This document shows positions 27,824-36,004 of a DNA stretch of 64,000 nucleotides, one piece after another. Positions within the stretch are counted from its first letter, which is position 1. Each line of letters starts with the position of its first letter. The position numbers and the translations under genes were made by a program. The notes under the pieces were generated by a model. That model had not been told where the DNA came from. It was given only the letters and a program-made list of their open reading frames with translations, and made no database searches. Origin of the DNA: Chloroflexota bacterium (GTDB lineage: Bacteria > Chloroflexota > UBA11872). The stretch lies in assembly GCA_022821905.1 (NCBI GenBank), contig JAJECS010000031.1:49437-113436 (forward strand), read 5' to 3'.

Positions 27824-28345
27824 ATGACTGATCAACAGGCTGTCCTGCGCTGTCAGGACGGCGATCGAGAGGCGTTCCACCAGCTGGTGGAACGCTATCA
27901 AGACCTGCTCTATCGCACGGCCATGCTGATGACCGGGAGCCGGGCGCTGGCCGAGGAGCTGGTCCAAGGAGCCCTGCACTCGGCATGGCGGGGCATCCAC
28001 GACTTCCAGCATGGATGCCCGGTCAAACCCTGGCTGATGCGCTGCCTCGCCCGGGAGGGAGTGTCCCAGCGCCGCCGGCGGCCGACGGCCAGCATCCCGC
28101 CGGCCGGACCCGGCGAGGAACACCCAGAGCGCCAGGATATGCGTCAGGCCTTGGCCGGCCTCGATGCCGACCAGCGGCACATCCTGGTGCTGCACTACTT
28201 CGCCGATCTCACCGTCCCCCAGCTGGCGAAAGCCCTCGACGCTCGGGAGGACACCGTCAACACCCGCCTCAGCCGCGCGCTCGGTCACCTGCGCGAGCGG
28301 CTCGAGGCGCAAGGTGCCCAGGAGGTCGCCAACGATGGCTCCTAA
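27824..28345 (+). CDS. RNA polymerase sigma factor, ECF (sigma-70 family)
   Basis: A 173-residue group IV sigma factor. Region 2 covers about 10-75 (AFHQLVERYQDLLYRTA, then ALAEELVQ), and region 4 is a helix-turn-helix near the C-terminus (LDADQRHILVLHYFADLTVPQLAKAL, then VNTRLSRALGHLRERL). The start is ATG 27824. Its last codons overlap the ATG of the VWA membrane protein gene, which holds the position where an anti-sigma factor is normally encoded, and an ECF promoter lies upstream. This suggests a self-activating signalling pair. Confidence 0.88.
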   Translation: MTDQQAVLRCQDGDREAFHQLVERYQDLLYRTAMLMTGSRALAEELVQGALHSAWRGIHDFQHGCPVKPWLMRCLAREGVSQRRRRPTASIPPAGPGEEHPERQDMRQALAGLDADQRHILVLHYFADLTVPQLAKALDAREDTVNTRLSRALGHLRERLEAQGAQEVANDGS

Positions 28346-30290
28346 CTACTCCACCGACGAATCCCTGGGCGACGCGCTGCGGGAATATTTCGCGGCGGAA
28401 GCCCCCTCACTGCGCGCGCCCACGAACCTTTGGGACGCCCTCGAGGATCGCCTCGAAGAGCCCCGGCGCATGCCGCGCATTCGGCGCAAGGTCCTGGCCG
28501 CCGCCTCGCGCTATTGGTTCCCCACGTTGGCCACCGGCGGAGCGGTGGCGGCGGGCGCCGTGCTGGCCGTCTGGGCGACCTCGGCCAGCTTGGGCGAACC
28601 GCAGGTCGTCGAGAAGATCGTGACGCAGGAGGTGATAAAGGAAGTCCCATTCGAGAGGGTCGTCACCAGGGAAGTGATCAAAGAGGTTCCGGTCGAAACG
28701 GTGGTGACCAAGGAAGTGATCAAGGAGGTTCCGGTCGAGAGGGTGGTCAGGCGGGAAGTCATCAAGGAAGTCGCGGTCGAGAAGATCGTCGCGGCACCGT
28801 CGACAGGGTCGTCCACTGCGGCCCAGGCCGGCCCGGCCCCCACGGCTCGCCCGCCCGCTACCACCTTCCAGGACAATCGGCGGCAGCCGGTGGTCGCGAC
28901 CGCCGACGACGCGGTCTCGACCTTCAGCCTGGACACAGATCGCACGTCGTACCAGCTCGCGCTCACCTGGGCGCAGCAGGGCTACGACATCGAGCCCGAC
29001 TCGGTGCGGGCCGAAGAGTGGATCAACGCGTTCAACTACCAGTACGCGCCTCCCGTCGACGCCTGGGGCTTTGCCATCACAAGCGATCTGGTCGCGCACC
29101 CGCTCGATGAGCGCAAGCACTTGGTGCGGATCGGGTTCCAGGCGGCGGAAGTCGCCGACGACCGGCCGCTCAACGTTACGCTGGTGCTCGACGCGTCGGG
29201 CTCGATGGGCGACGGCAACCGCGTGGACATCGCCCGCGCGGCGGCGGAAACCATTCGTCAAAGCCTGCGCCCGCAGGACCGGGTGGCGGTGGTGCACTTC
29301 ACCACGGATGTGATCCGCGAGCTCACGGTTGAGCACTCGCAGCCCGACAGCGACTCGGTTTGGCGCTCCATTTCGCGGCTGTCGCCGCATGGCAGCACCA
29401 ACGTGCAGGCGGGGCTGAACCTGGGCGTGCAGCTGGCGCACGAGGCGCGGCTGGAGCGGCCACAGGCCAACAACTACGTCATCCTGATGTCGGACGGCGT
29501 GGCCAACGTGGACGCCACCAACCCGTTCGCGATCCTGGAGACGGCCTATGACCGGGACGCGGGCAACCCGCTGCGGCTCATCACCGTCGGCGTGGGGATC
29601 ACCAACTACAACGACGTGTTGCTGGAGCAGCTGGCGCAGCACGGCAACGGCTGGTACCGCTACCTGGACGACACGGGCCAGGCGCAGGCGACGTTCAGCC
29701 GGGCCAACTGGCTTGCGCTGTCGACGCCCTTCGCGGACCAGACGCGGGCGCAGGTCACGTGGGATTCCGACGTGGTCAAGTCCTGGCGGATCATCGGCTA
29801 CGAGAACCGGGTGACGTCGGACGCGAGCTTCGCGGAGGACCGCAAGGAGTTCGCGGAGCTGCCCTCGGGCGCGGCCACCACGGTGTTCTACGAGGTGGAG
29901 CTGCATGAGGGCGTGCGGGGTGGCGACGACCTGACGCTGGGCCGGGTGGAGCTGCGCTGGGTGGTGCCGGACACGGGCCAGTCGCGCAGTCAGCAGGTCG
30001 AGGTGACGGGCCGCGATCTCGGCTTCGGCAGCGCGGTGGATCCGTTCCTGCGGCTGGGCGGCATCGTGGCGCTGGCGGCGGACCGCTACAGCAGCCTGCC
30101 GCGCGGCGCGGACGGTGGCCCCTCCGGGGTGTCCAGTGATCTGGCCATCCTGCAAGAGGAGCTGGGGGCGCTGCACAGTCCGCTGGGCAACTTGGACGCC
30201 TACCGCGACTTCCGCTTCCTGCTGGAGCGGATGGCGGAACGGGCCTACACCGAGGCCCCGCCGGAATCTCGCTCCGGCTACAGCCGCTAG
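28335..30290 (+). CDS. Membrane-anchored von Willebrand factor A protein (YfbK-like), possible anti-sigma partner
   Basis: A 651-residue protein. Residues 1-55 are cytoplasmic, and a membrane helix spans about 62-83. Residues 99-154 are four 14-residue repeats starting EVIKEVP, and a disordered linker follows. A VWA domain then begins near 280 with a full MIDAS: Asp286-x-Ser288-x-Ser290, the Thr of STNVQ, and MSDGVAN. The C-terminal part resembles the DUF3520 region of YfbK-type proteins. The start ATG 28335 overlaps the sigma gene. The topology (short inside, long outside) and the coupling to an ECF gene fit an anti-sigma or sensor role; no zinc-binding anti-sigma motif is visible, so this remains inference. 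Confidence 0.85.
   Translation: MAPNYSTDESLGDALREYFAAEAPSLRAPTNLWDALEDRLEEPRRMPRIRRKVLAAASRYWFPTLATGGAVAAGAVLAVWATSASLGEPQVVEKIVTQEVIKEVPFERVVTREVIKEVPVETVVTKEVIKEVPVERVVRREVIKEVAVEKIVAAPSTGSSTAAQAGPAPTARPPATTFQDNRRQPVVATADDAVSTFSLDTDRTSYQLALTWAQQGYDIEPDSVRAEEWINAFNYQYAPPVDAWGFAITSDLVAHPLDERKHLVRIGFQAAEVADDRPLNVTLVLDASGSMGDGNRVDIARAAAETIRQSLRPQDRVAVVHFTTDVIRELTVEHSQPDSDSVWRSISRLSPHGSTNVQAGLNLGVQLAHEARLERPQANNYVILMSDGVANVDATNPFAILETAYDRDAGNPLRLITVGVGITNYNDVLLEQLAQHGNGWYRYLDDTGQAQATFSRANWLALSTPFADQTRAQVTWDSDVVKSWRIIGYENRVTSDASFAEDRKEFAELPSGAATTVFYEVELHEGVRGGDDLTLGRVELRWVVPDTGQSRSQQVEVTGRDLGFGSAVDPFLRLGGIVALAADRYSSLPRGADGGPSGVSSDLAILQEELGALHSPLGNLDAYRDFRFLLERMAERAYTEAPPESRSGYSR
28629..28796 (+). 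repeat. Four tandem 42-bp units encoding EVIKEVP-type repeats
   Basis: Units begin at residues 99, 113, 127 and 141 of the VWA protein. They differ at several bases but keep the period of 14 residues. They form a charged, probably extended or coiled spacer just outside the membrane. Confidence 0.8.
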
Positions 30291-30297
30291 TCCGTTC

Positions 30298-30344
30298 GGC
30301 GCCTGCCGGTCACCCCGACCGGCAGGCGCCGGGGCCGGCTTTTC
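30298..30344 (+). terminator. Rho-independent-like terminator after the VWA gene
   Basis: A perfect 14-bp stem (30298-30311 with 30317-30330) closes a 5-base ACCCC loop, followed by a GC-rich spacer and the T-rich CTTTTCTT at 30339-30346. It lies 8 bp past the VWA stop and before the convergent NIPSNAP gene, so it may serve both. Confidence 0.65.
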
Positions 30345-30408
30345 TTGTGGCCGACTCGATCGGGCGCCAACCAGGGGCGCCTCTACGGGTCAAACCCGAT
30401 CGGGAGCC

Positions 30409-30732
30409 CTACGGCAGCGGCGAATAGTCCGTCGGCTCGAGGAACCGGTTGTGGATCCGGGCCACGATCTGCCCGTCGGCTTCCGTTTCGGCTCGAAGTT
30501 GCAGCCACTCGGGGTCGCTGATGAAGCTTCCCCATTTCCGCTCGCGGTCGGCCATGTCGGCGAATCGCGTCAGGTACACCAAGCGGTCGCTGCGGCCCAC
30601 GACCTCGTGCCAGAACCCCACCACCTCCACGCCGTGCCGCTCGAAGAAGCCCAGCGTGTGCTCGCGAAAACGGGCGTCAATCACCGGCATCCGGCCGGGA
30701 AGAATCTCGTAGATGCGCAATTCGTACAGCAT
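30409..30732 (-). CDS. NIPSNAP-family protein
   Basis: A 107-residue dimeric alpha/beta-barrel (ferredoxin-like) protein of the NIPSNAP family, recognised from MLYELRIYEILPGRM, FFERHGVEVVGFW, and the RLVYLTRFADMADRERKWGSF block. No catalytic activity is established for the family. I set the start at ATG 30732; the frame is open to 30921 but those extra residues are not family-like. It is transcribed alone, divergent from the TrkA-type genes. Confidence 0.85.
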   Translation of the reverse strand: MLYELRIYEILPGRMPVIDARFREHTLGFFERHGVEVVGFWHEVVGRSDRLVYLTRFADMADRERKWGSFISDPEWLQLRAETEADGQIVARIHNRFLEPTDYSPLP

Positions 30733-30819
30733 GGTGGGATGACCTCGGACGGCGAGCGCGCGGGAGCGTAGCATGGGGACCGCAGGGACCGGGCGGTTTC
30801 GCCGGAAGTGCGCGGGGAC

Positions 30820-31230
30820 ATGTACGCCATCGTGGTCGGCTGCGGACGCGCCGGTGCCGAGATTGCTGCGCGCCTGGCCGCGGCGGGCGACTCGGTCGTC
30901 GTCATCGACCGCGACAGCCACGCGTTCCAGCGCCTGCCCGACGACTTCGCCGGCACGACGCTCGTGGGCACCGCCATCGATCTCGACGTCCTGGAAGCCG
31001 CCGGCGTGGCCCGCGCCGACGTGCTGGTGGCGGCCACCTACGGCGACAATTCCAATCTCACCGCGGTGCAGGTGGCTCGCCTCAAATATGACGTCCCACG
31101 CGTAATCGCCCGCGTCAAGGACCCCGTGCGCGCCCGCGTCTTCGCCGATCGCGGCATCGAGACCATCTGCTCCACGGACATCGTCGCCGGCGCGATCATG
31201 GACCGGCTGGCCGGCTCCTCGGCGGCTTAG
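30820..31230 (+). CDS. TrkA-N (RCK) NAD-binding regulator, first copy
   Basis: A 136-residue single-domain RCK protein with the Rossmann motif YAIVVGCGRAGAEIAARLA, the acidic ribose contact VVVIDRD, and VAATYGDNSN. Such proteins gate potassium uptake or export channels in response to NAD(H) or nucleotides. The start is ATG 30820, preceded by GCGGGGA; GTG 30808 is possible. It lacks the C-terminal TrkA-C domain, which the next gene has. No channel subunit (TrkH, KtrB or Kch) lies in the window. Confidence 0.82.
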   Translation: MYAIVVGCGRAGAEIAARLAAAGDSVVVIDRDSHAFQRLPDDFAGTTLVGTAIDLDVLEAAGVARADVLVAATYGDNSNLTAVQVARLKYDVPRVIARVKDPVRARVFADRGIETICSTDIVAGAIMDRLAGSSAA

Positions 31231-31232
31231 GC

Positions 31233-31904
31233 GTGTTCATCATCATCGCCGGCGGCGGCAAGGTGGGCGCCGCGCTGGCGCACGACCTGCCGCCCGGTGG
31301 GCACGAGATCGTGCTCCTCGAGAAAGACCGCCGCAAGGCGCAGGACTTGGAAGACGATCTCGGCGCTTCCGTCATTCCCCAGGACGCCTCCGAGGGCCGC
31401 TGGCTCTCGACGGCGGGCGTGGCGCGGGCCGACCTCGTGATCGCCGTCACCGGCGACGACGAGGACAACCTCATCATTTGTCAGCTCGCTCGCGCGCTCT
31501 CCAATGGTCGGGCGCGCACCATCGCGCGTCTCAACAACCCCAAGAACCAGGACGCCTTTCGCCTCCTGGATATCGAGGCCATCGTCAACGCCACCGACCT
31601 GGTCATGAGCATGATCGAGCGCGACCTGGGCGCGGCGTCCGTGGTGCACCTCATGCGCCTGCGCTCCGCCGGCCTCGAGCTCGTCGAGTTGACCGTGGCC
31701 AGTGAATCGGCCGCGGCCGGGGCGTCGGTCACCGACCTGCGGCTCGAGCAGTTGGGCGCCCGCGTCGCCGTCGTGCTGCGCGGAGACGTTGCGCTCTTCA
31801 CGTTCACCGACCTCGTGCTCAGGTCCGGCGATACGGTGGTGGCGGTCGTGGAAATCGCCAACGAGAGCGCGGTGCGCTCCCGTTTCGACGCCGCCTACTT
31901 CTAG
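31233..31904 (+). CDS. TrkA-family potassium-channel regulator, second copy
   Basis: A 223-residue protein starting at GTG 31233, two bases after its paralogue. An N-terminal RCK domain (IIIAGGGKVGAALAHDL, then IVLLEKDRRKAQDLE) is followed by a TrkA-C domain from about residue 140 (LELVELTVASESAAAG, ending VVEIANES). With the shorter first copy it probably forms a mixed RCK assembly, as in two-gene Trk/CeoBC arrangements. The cognate channel must lie elsewhere. Confidence 0.85.
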   Translation: MFIIIAGGGKVGAALAHDLPPGGHEIVLLEKDRRKAQDLEDDLGASVIPQDASEGRWLSTAGVARADLVIAVTGDDEDNLIICQLARALSNGRARTIARLNNPKNQDAFRLLDIEAIVNATDLVMSMIERDLGAASVVHLMRLRSAGLELVELTVASESAAAGASVTDLRLEQLGARVAVVLRGDVALFTFTDLVLRSGDTVVAVVEIANESAVRSRFDAAYF

Positions 31905-31941
31905 ACCGTCCCGCGCCCGGACGTCGCGGCGCCGCAACGGC

Positions 31942-32613
31942 CTACGCGGGCGGGGCTTCCTCCGGCGGCGCTTCCGCGGCCTCGCCTTCCTCGCCGGGCT
32001 CGATCTCCACTTCGTCCAGGTCGATCTCTTCTTCCTCGACATCTTCGGCCTGCGCCCGCAGCACATGGACCGAGATAACCGTATCGGCGGCATCGCCCAC
32101 GGGCGCGTACGTGCCGTCCGGCGCGCGCAGGTCGGACACCACCACTTCGTCTCCAGGAGCTTCCAAGCCGGAGACATCAGCCACCAGCGTCGAGGGGATC
32201 TCGTTGGGCAGCGCTTCGACCTCCAGCGAGGTGAGCGATTGAATCACCGTCACGCCCATGACCGCCGCGGCCGGCGCCGTCCCTTGCAGCTCGATGCCCA
32301 CCTCCACCGTCACCGGCTTGGTGAGGTCAACGCGGCGGAACGTCGCGTGCAGCAGGCGGTCCGTGATTACGTCCAGTTCATAGTCGTCGAACAGCACCGG
32401 TTCGGTGGCGCCGTCGCATTCGAGGTCGAGCAGCCGGCCGTCGGCTCCGTGCCGCACCAGGGTGGCCAGTGCGCGCTCCTCCACCTGCACCGCCGTCGAC
32501 GGCTGGTTCGGCGTGACCAGATTCGCCGGAATCACGCCCGACCGTCGCAGGCGCTTGACGGCCCGGCCCCGCACGGTGCGGGTGGAAGCCTGGAGGCGTG
32601 GACGTTCAGGCAC
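31942..32613 (-). CDS. rplY: 50S ribosomal protein L25 / general stress protein Ctc
   Basis: A 223-residue long form of bL25. The 5S-rRNA-binding N-terminal beta-barrel (RGRAVKRLRRSGVIPANL, then FDDYELDVITDRLLHATFRRVDLTKPVTVEV) is followed by the TL5/Ctc C-terminal domain and a very acidic tail of about 30 residues rich in Glu and Pro. The segment where homologues read VPAVLYG is diverged here (VIPANLVTP). It stands alone between intergenic gaps. Confidence 0.83.
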   Translation of the reverse strand: MPERPRLQASTRTVRGRAVKRLRRSGVIPANLVTPNQPSTAVQVEERALATLVRHGADGRLLDLECDGATEPVLFDDYELDVITDRLLHATFRRVDLTKPVTVEVGIELQGTAPAAAVMGVTVIQSLTSLEVEALPNEIPSTLVADVSGLEAPGDEVVVSDLRAPDGTYAPVGDAADTVISVHVLRAQAEDVEEEEIDLDEVEIEPGEEGEAAEAPPEEAPPA

Positions 32614-32942
32614 TGGGTGTTCCTCTGGGATGGGTTCGGCGACTACGCCGCGAATGGGGCACGCGGCACCAGCGCCTCACGCACGAGCCGCGCGTAGCAC
32701 GAGTCTAGAAACGCCGCCCCCTCGCGTCAACGCTTCCACCAGCATGGTGACGGATTACGTTTTCCCGTTATTCCCGCGAAGGCGGGATTCTATCCCCGCA
32801 TCTCAACCGCCGATTCGAGGGCGGCCGCCCGTGCTGGGGCAACGTGCGTGCTCCCGGATTTCGAAGTAGCCCGCGCCCGTCAACCTCACGAGCCGTGGTA
32901 GCGGGTGCGACCGGGGCTCTGCTGCGCCCTTGAACCGGTCGC
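32614..32942. other. Intergenic region with one dispersed palindrome
   Basis: About 330 bp upstream of rplY and downstream of the PBP gene. A minus-strand rplY promoter must lie here, but none stands out. The only clear element is the ATTCCCGC-GAAG-GCGGGATT palindrome at about 32768-32793. Confidence 0.5.
32768..32793 (+). repeat. Dispersed palindromic repeat, GTTATTCCCGCGAAGGCGGG type
   Basis: Member of the GTCATTCC...GGAATCCA family also seen at 16538, 48292 and 48353, with a compensated stem (CCCGC/GCGGG). Confidence 0.7.
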
Positions 32943-35855
32943 TCAGCGCACCGTAAACGTCACCGGGTCCGACGCCGTCCGGTTCCCCGCCCGATCCGTC
33001 GCGATCGCCCGCATCGTGTAGGTGCCCGGCTCCGCCGTCCAGCGCAGGCGGTAGGGGGCGCGTTGCACCTCGCCGATGGCCTCGCCGTTCATCTCGTAGG
33101 CCACCGCCGCCAATCCACCCGCGTCCTGCCACACCGCCCGCAGCTCGAGCACGCCCGCCGGGCGTTCGTCGCCGTTGGCCAGCCCGGCCACCGCCACCGC
33201 CGGCGGCGTGTTGTCCACCACAAACCGCCGGAACACGAAGTCCTCGCGTCCATTCGACGCGCGCACCGCCAGGCGCAGCGTGTAGGGACCGTCGGCCAGT
33301 TGACTGGTGTCGATCGCCCGCAGCGGTCCCCCGGTCACGGGGCTCGCGCCAACCGTGCCAATGCGCACCCAGCTCCCCGGGGCCGGTCCTGCGCCGTAGC
33401 GCAGTTCGAAGTCTGCAAATCGGGGGCCCGCCGCCGTCCCCTGGACTTCCAACACGCTGCGCACGCGCTCCGACGGCGCGGGGCTGGTGATGGCCGCCTC
33501 CCCCGACGCGCCGGCGGATGGCGCCACCGCTTCGACGAAGGCTTCGGGCGGCAGCCGCAGCGTCGAGTCTTCCGGCAGCGTTCGCTGCCACTCCTCGGCT
33601 TCGGTCGGCAGGACCACGAACACCTGCTCCTCCACCTCGTCCCGCGGCGTATCCGGCGTGGCGAGAAGCCCCGTCGGCACGTGAATCTCAAAGGGCTGAT
33701 GCACCATGTCCCGCTGTGCCGGCACGGTGCCGGTGAGGAAGAACTCCTCGCGGGTCTCGGGTGTGAACGGCGATGGCAACAGGCCGGAGAGCGCGTCGAT
33801 CTCCTGCACCACCACCGTTGCCGGTTGAGGCCATGCCCGCGCCGGCTGGCCCTCCAGCGCCTCCGTCATGAACCGCTGCCAGATCGGCGCGGCGCCGCGC
33901 ACGCCGGTCACCTCGTCCATCGGCGTCCCATCGGCATTGCCCACCCACACGCCCGTCACCAGCTGGGGCGTGAAGCCGACCGTCAGCGCGTCGCGCGTAT
34001 CCTCCGTCGTGCCGGTCTTTGCGGCCGCGGCGCGTCCGGGCAGCTGAAGATTGCGCCGCGTCTCGCCGAATCCGAGCACCCGTGCGTTCTCGTCGCTGAG
34101 GATCGACGTCATCAAGAACGCCAGACCGGGGCTGATCGCCTGCGTCGCCGCGATCCGGCTCGGCGCCTCCGCCGCGTCCGCAAGCACGCGCGCGCTGCAG
34201 CCGTCATCCCCCAACTGCTCCACCACCCGCCCCTGGGCGTCCAGGATGCAGAGGATGCCCGTGGGCGCGACCGTCCGCCCCTCGTTGGCGAAGACGCCGT
34301 AGGCGCTCGTCAGCTCGATCAACCGCACCTCATTCGAGCCCAGCGCCAGCGCCGGTCCGATGCGCGACGGATCCGTCAGCGTCGTGATGCCCAGCCGCTC
34401 GGCCATGGCCACCGTGGGACTGAGCCCGACGTTTGGATCGATCTGCGTCCGCACCGCCGGGATGTTGAGCGAGCTTGCCAGCGCCGTGCGCAGGCTCACC
34501 GGTCCGCTGAACCGCTCGCTGTAGTTCCGCGGCGCGTACGGCTCTTGCCCCGCGATCGGCACGATCGTTGGAATGTCCAGCAGCATGGTCGCCGGGGTAT
34601 ATCCCCGCTGCAGGGCGCTGGCGTACATGACGGGCTTGAAGGCCGATCCCGGCTGCCGCGGCGCCAGCGTCACGTTCACCTGGCCATCGATCGTGGCGTC
34701 GTTGAAGTCCAGGCTTCCCACCATGGCCACGATCTCGCCCGTGCCCGGCCGCAGCGCCACCAGCGCCGCGTTCGTCACCGTCTGGTCGGCCAGCGTGGCG
34801 ACGTGTTCTCGCGCCGCCGTCTCGGCCTGCTGCTGCAGGTCCAGGTCCAGCGTGGTGACGATGCGCCAGCCCTGCCAGCTCACGTCCGGCCCGTAGCGCG
34901 CCTGCACTTCGTCCAACACGTACTGGAAGAAATGGGGCGCGCGCACCTCGGCCGCCTGCGGCGGCATGATCGTGATGACCTCCCGGCGCGCCGCTGCCAC
35001 TCGCGCCGGCGCCGCCAGACCGGATTCTTCGAGCCGGTCCAGCACCCGCAACTGCTCCCGCCGCGCCGCCTCCGGGTCCACGTGGGGATTGTCGGTGGAC
35101 GGCGACCGCAATAGCCCCGCCAGCAGTGCGGCCTCCGCCAGCGTCACGTCGCGCAGCGGCTTCCCAAAATAGGTGCGGGCGGCCGCGGCCACCCCGTAGC
35201 TCAAGCTGCCGAAGTAGTTCTGATTGAGGTAGAGCCCCAGGATCTCGTCCTTCGAGAATTGTTCGCTGAGCTGCCACGCCAGTACGGCTTCCTTGACCTT
35301 GCGCTCCACCGTCTCCTCGGGCGTGAGCAGCACGTTCTTGACCAACTGTTGCGTGATCGTGCTGGCCCCGGAGACGATTTCGCCGCCCGTGAAGTTCTGC
35401 CACAAGGCGCGCACGATGGCGCGCAACTCGACCCCTGGGTTCTCGTAGAACGTCGCGTCTTCCGCCGCGATCACCGCCGCCTTCACGTCGGCGGGAATCG
35501 CGTCCGGCGGCACCAGCGTCCGCCGGCCCTGGCCCAACAGCTCGCCCAGCTGGCGGCCGCGCCGGTCGACGATCGTGGTGGTTTGGAAGAGGCCCGAGCC
35601 AACGCTCAAGATCTCTTCGACCTCGGGCACATCGGTCAGCAGGGTGCCGGCGGCCGCCGCGGCCGTGCCCACGCCGCTGGCCGCGATCACCGCGAACACC
35701 AGCGTGCCGGCGAGGATGGCCGCCGCGGTGGCTCCGGTGAGCAGCCACACCCAAGCCGCGATCGGGGCGCGCGAGCGCCGCGACCGCATCAGCGAACTCC
35801 GCGCAAGCCTTGCCCGCGCGTCACGATTGACCTGGCGGCCGGCGGAGGGCCGCAT
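32943..35855 (-). CDS. Class A penicillin-binding protein (PBP1A-like) with C-terminal Ig-like domain
   Basis: A bifunctional peptidoglycan synthase of about 970 residues. After a basic cytoplasmic tail comes one membrane helix (WVWLLTGATAAAILAGTLVF). The GT51 transglycosylase follows (AAEDATFYENPGVELRAIVRALWQN, then ITQQLVKN and LYLNQNYFG); the usual His in EDxxFxxHxG is Asn. The transpeptidase has PGSAFKP with the nucleophilic Ser, SLNIP, and AKTGTT. The last 200 residues carry one or two Ig/fibronectin-like folds typical of Chloroflexota PBPs. The frame is open to 36023, overlapping the divergent gene, so I use ATG 35855; ATG 35789 is also possible. Confidence 0.85.
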   Translation of the reverse strand: MRPSAGRQVNRDARARLARSSLMRSRRSRAPIAAWVWLLTGATAAAILAGTLVFAVIAASGVGTAAAAAGTLLTDVPEVEEILSVGSGLFQTTTIVDRRGRQLGELLGQGRRTLVPPDAIPADVKAAVIAAEDATFYENPGVELRAIVRALWQNFTGGEIVSGASTITQQLVKNVLLTPEETVERKVKEAVLAWQLSEQFSKDEILGLYLNQNYFGSLSYGVAAAARTYFGKPLRDVTLAEAALLAGLLRSPSTDNPHVDPEAARREQLRVLDRLEESGLAAPARVAAARREVITIMPPQAAEVRAPHFFQYVLDEVQARYGPDVSWQGWRIVTTLDLDLQQQAETAAREHVATLADQTVTNAALVALRPGTGEIVAMVGSLDFNDATIDGQVNVTLAPRQPGSAFKPVMYASALQRGYTPATMLLDIPTIVPIAGQEPYAPRNYSERFSGPVSLRTALASSLNIPAVRTQIDPNVGLSPTVAMAERLGITTLTDPSRIGPALALGSNEVRLIELTSAYGVFANEGRTVAPTGILCILDAQGRVVEQLGDDGCSARVLADAAEAPSRIAATQAISPGLAFLMTSILSDENARVLGFGETRRNLQLPGRAAAAKTGTTEDTRDALTVGFTPQLVTGVWVGNADGTPMDEVTGVRGAAPIWQRFMTEALEGQPARAWPQPATVVVQEIDALSGLLPSPFTPETREEFFLTGTVPAQRDMVHQPFEIHVPTGLLATPDTPRDEVEEQVFVVLPTEAEEWQRTLPEDSTLRLPPEAFVEAVAPSAGASGEAAITSPAPSERVRSVLEVQGTAAGPRFADFELRYGAGPAPGSWVRIGTVGASPVTGGPLRAIDTSQLADGPYTLRLAVRASNGREDFVFRRFVVDNTPPAVAVAGLANGDERPAGVLELRAVWQDAGGLAAVAYEMNGEAIGEVQRAPYRLRWTAEPGTYTMRAIATDRAGNRTASDPVTFTVR

Positions 35856-36004
35856 CCGCGAGCTACGCACCCGCACCAGCCTCACTCTCGGAGATCTCCA
35901 TTCTAAGCGTGCGCGCTTCCACTTCCCGTTACGCCGGCCCTTAAGCTGGCAAGAGTTGCCGGCGGCAGTCGAAGAAAGCAGCAGCGTCACTTGAGGTCGC
36001 GCGA

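Noticed and set aside
28629..28796. 42-bp tandem units considered as a CRISPR or satellite array
   Set aside because: The units are contiguous, in frame and encode the EVIKEVP spacer of the VWA protein.
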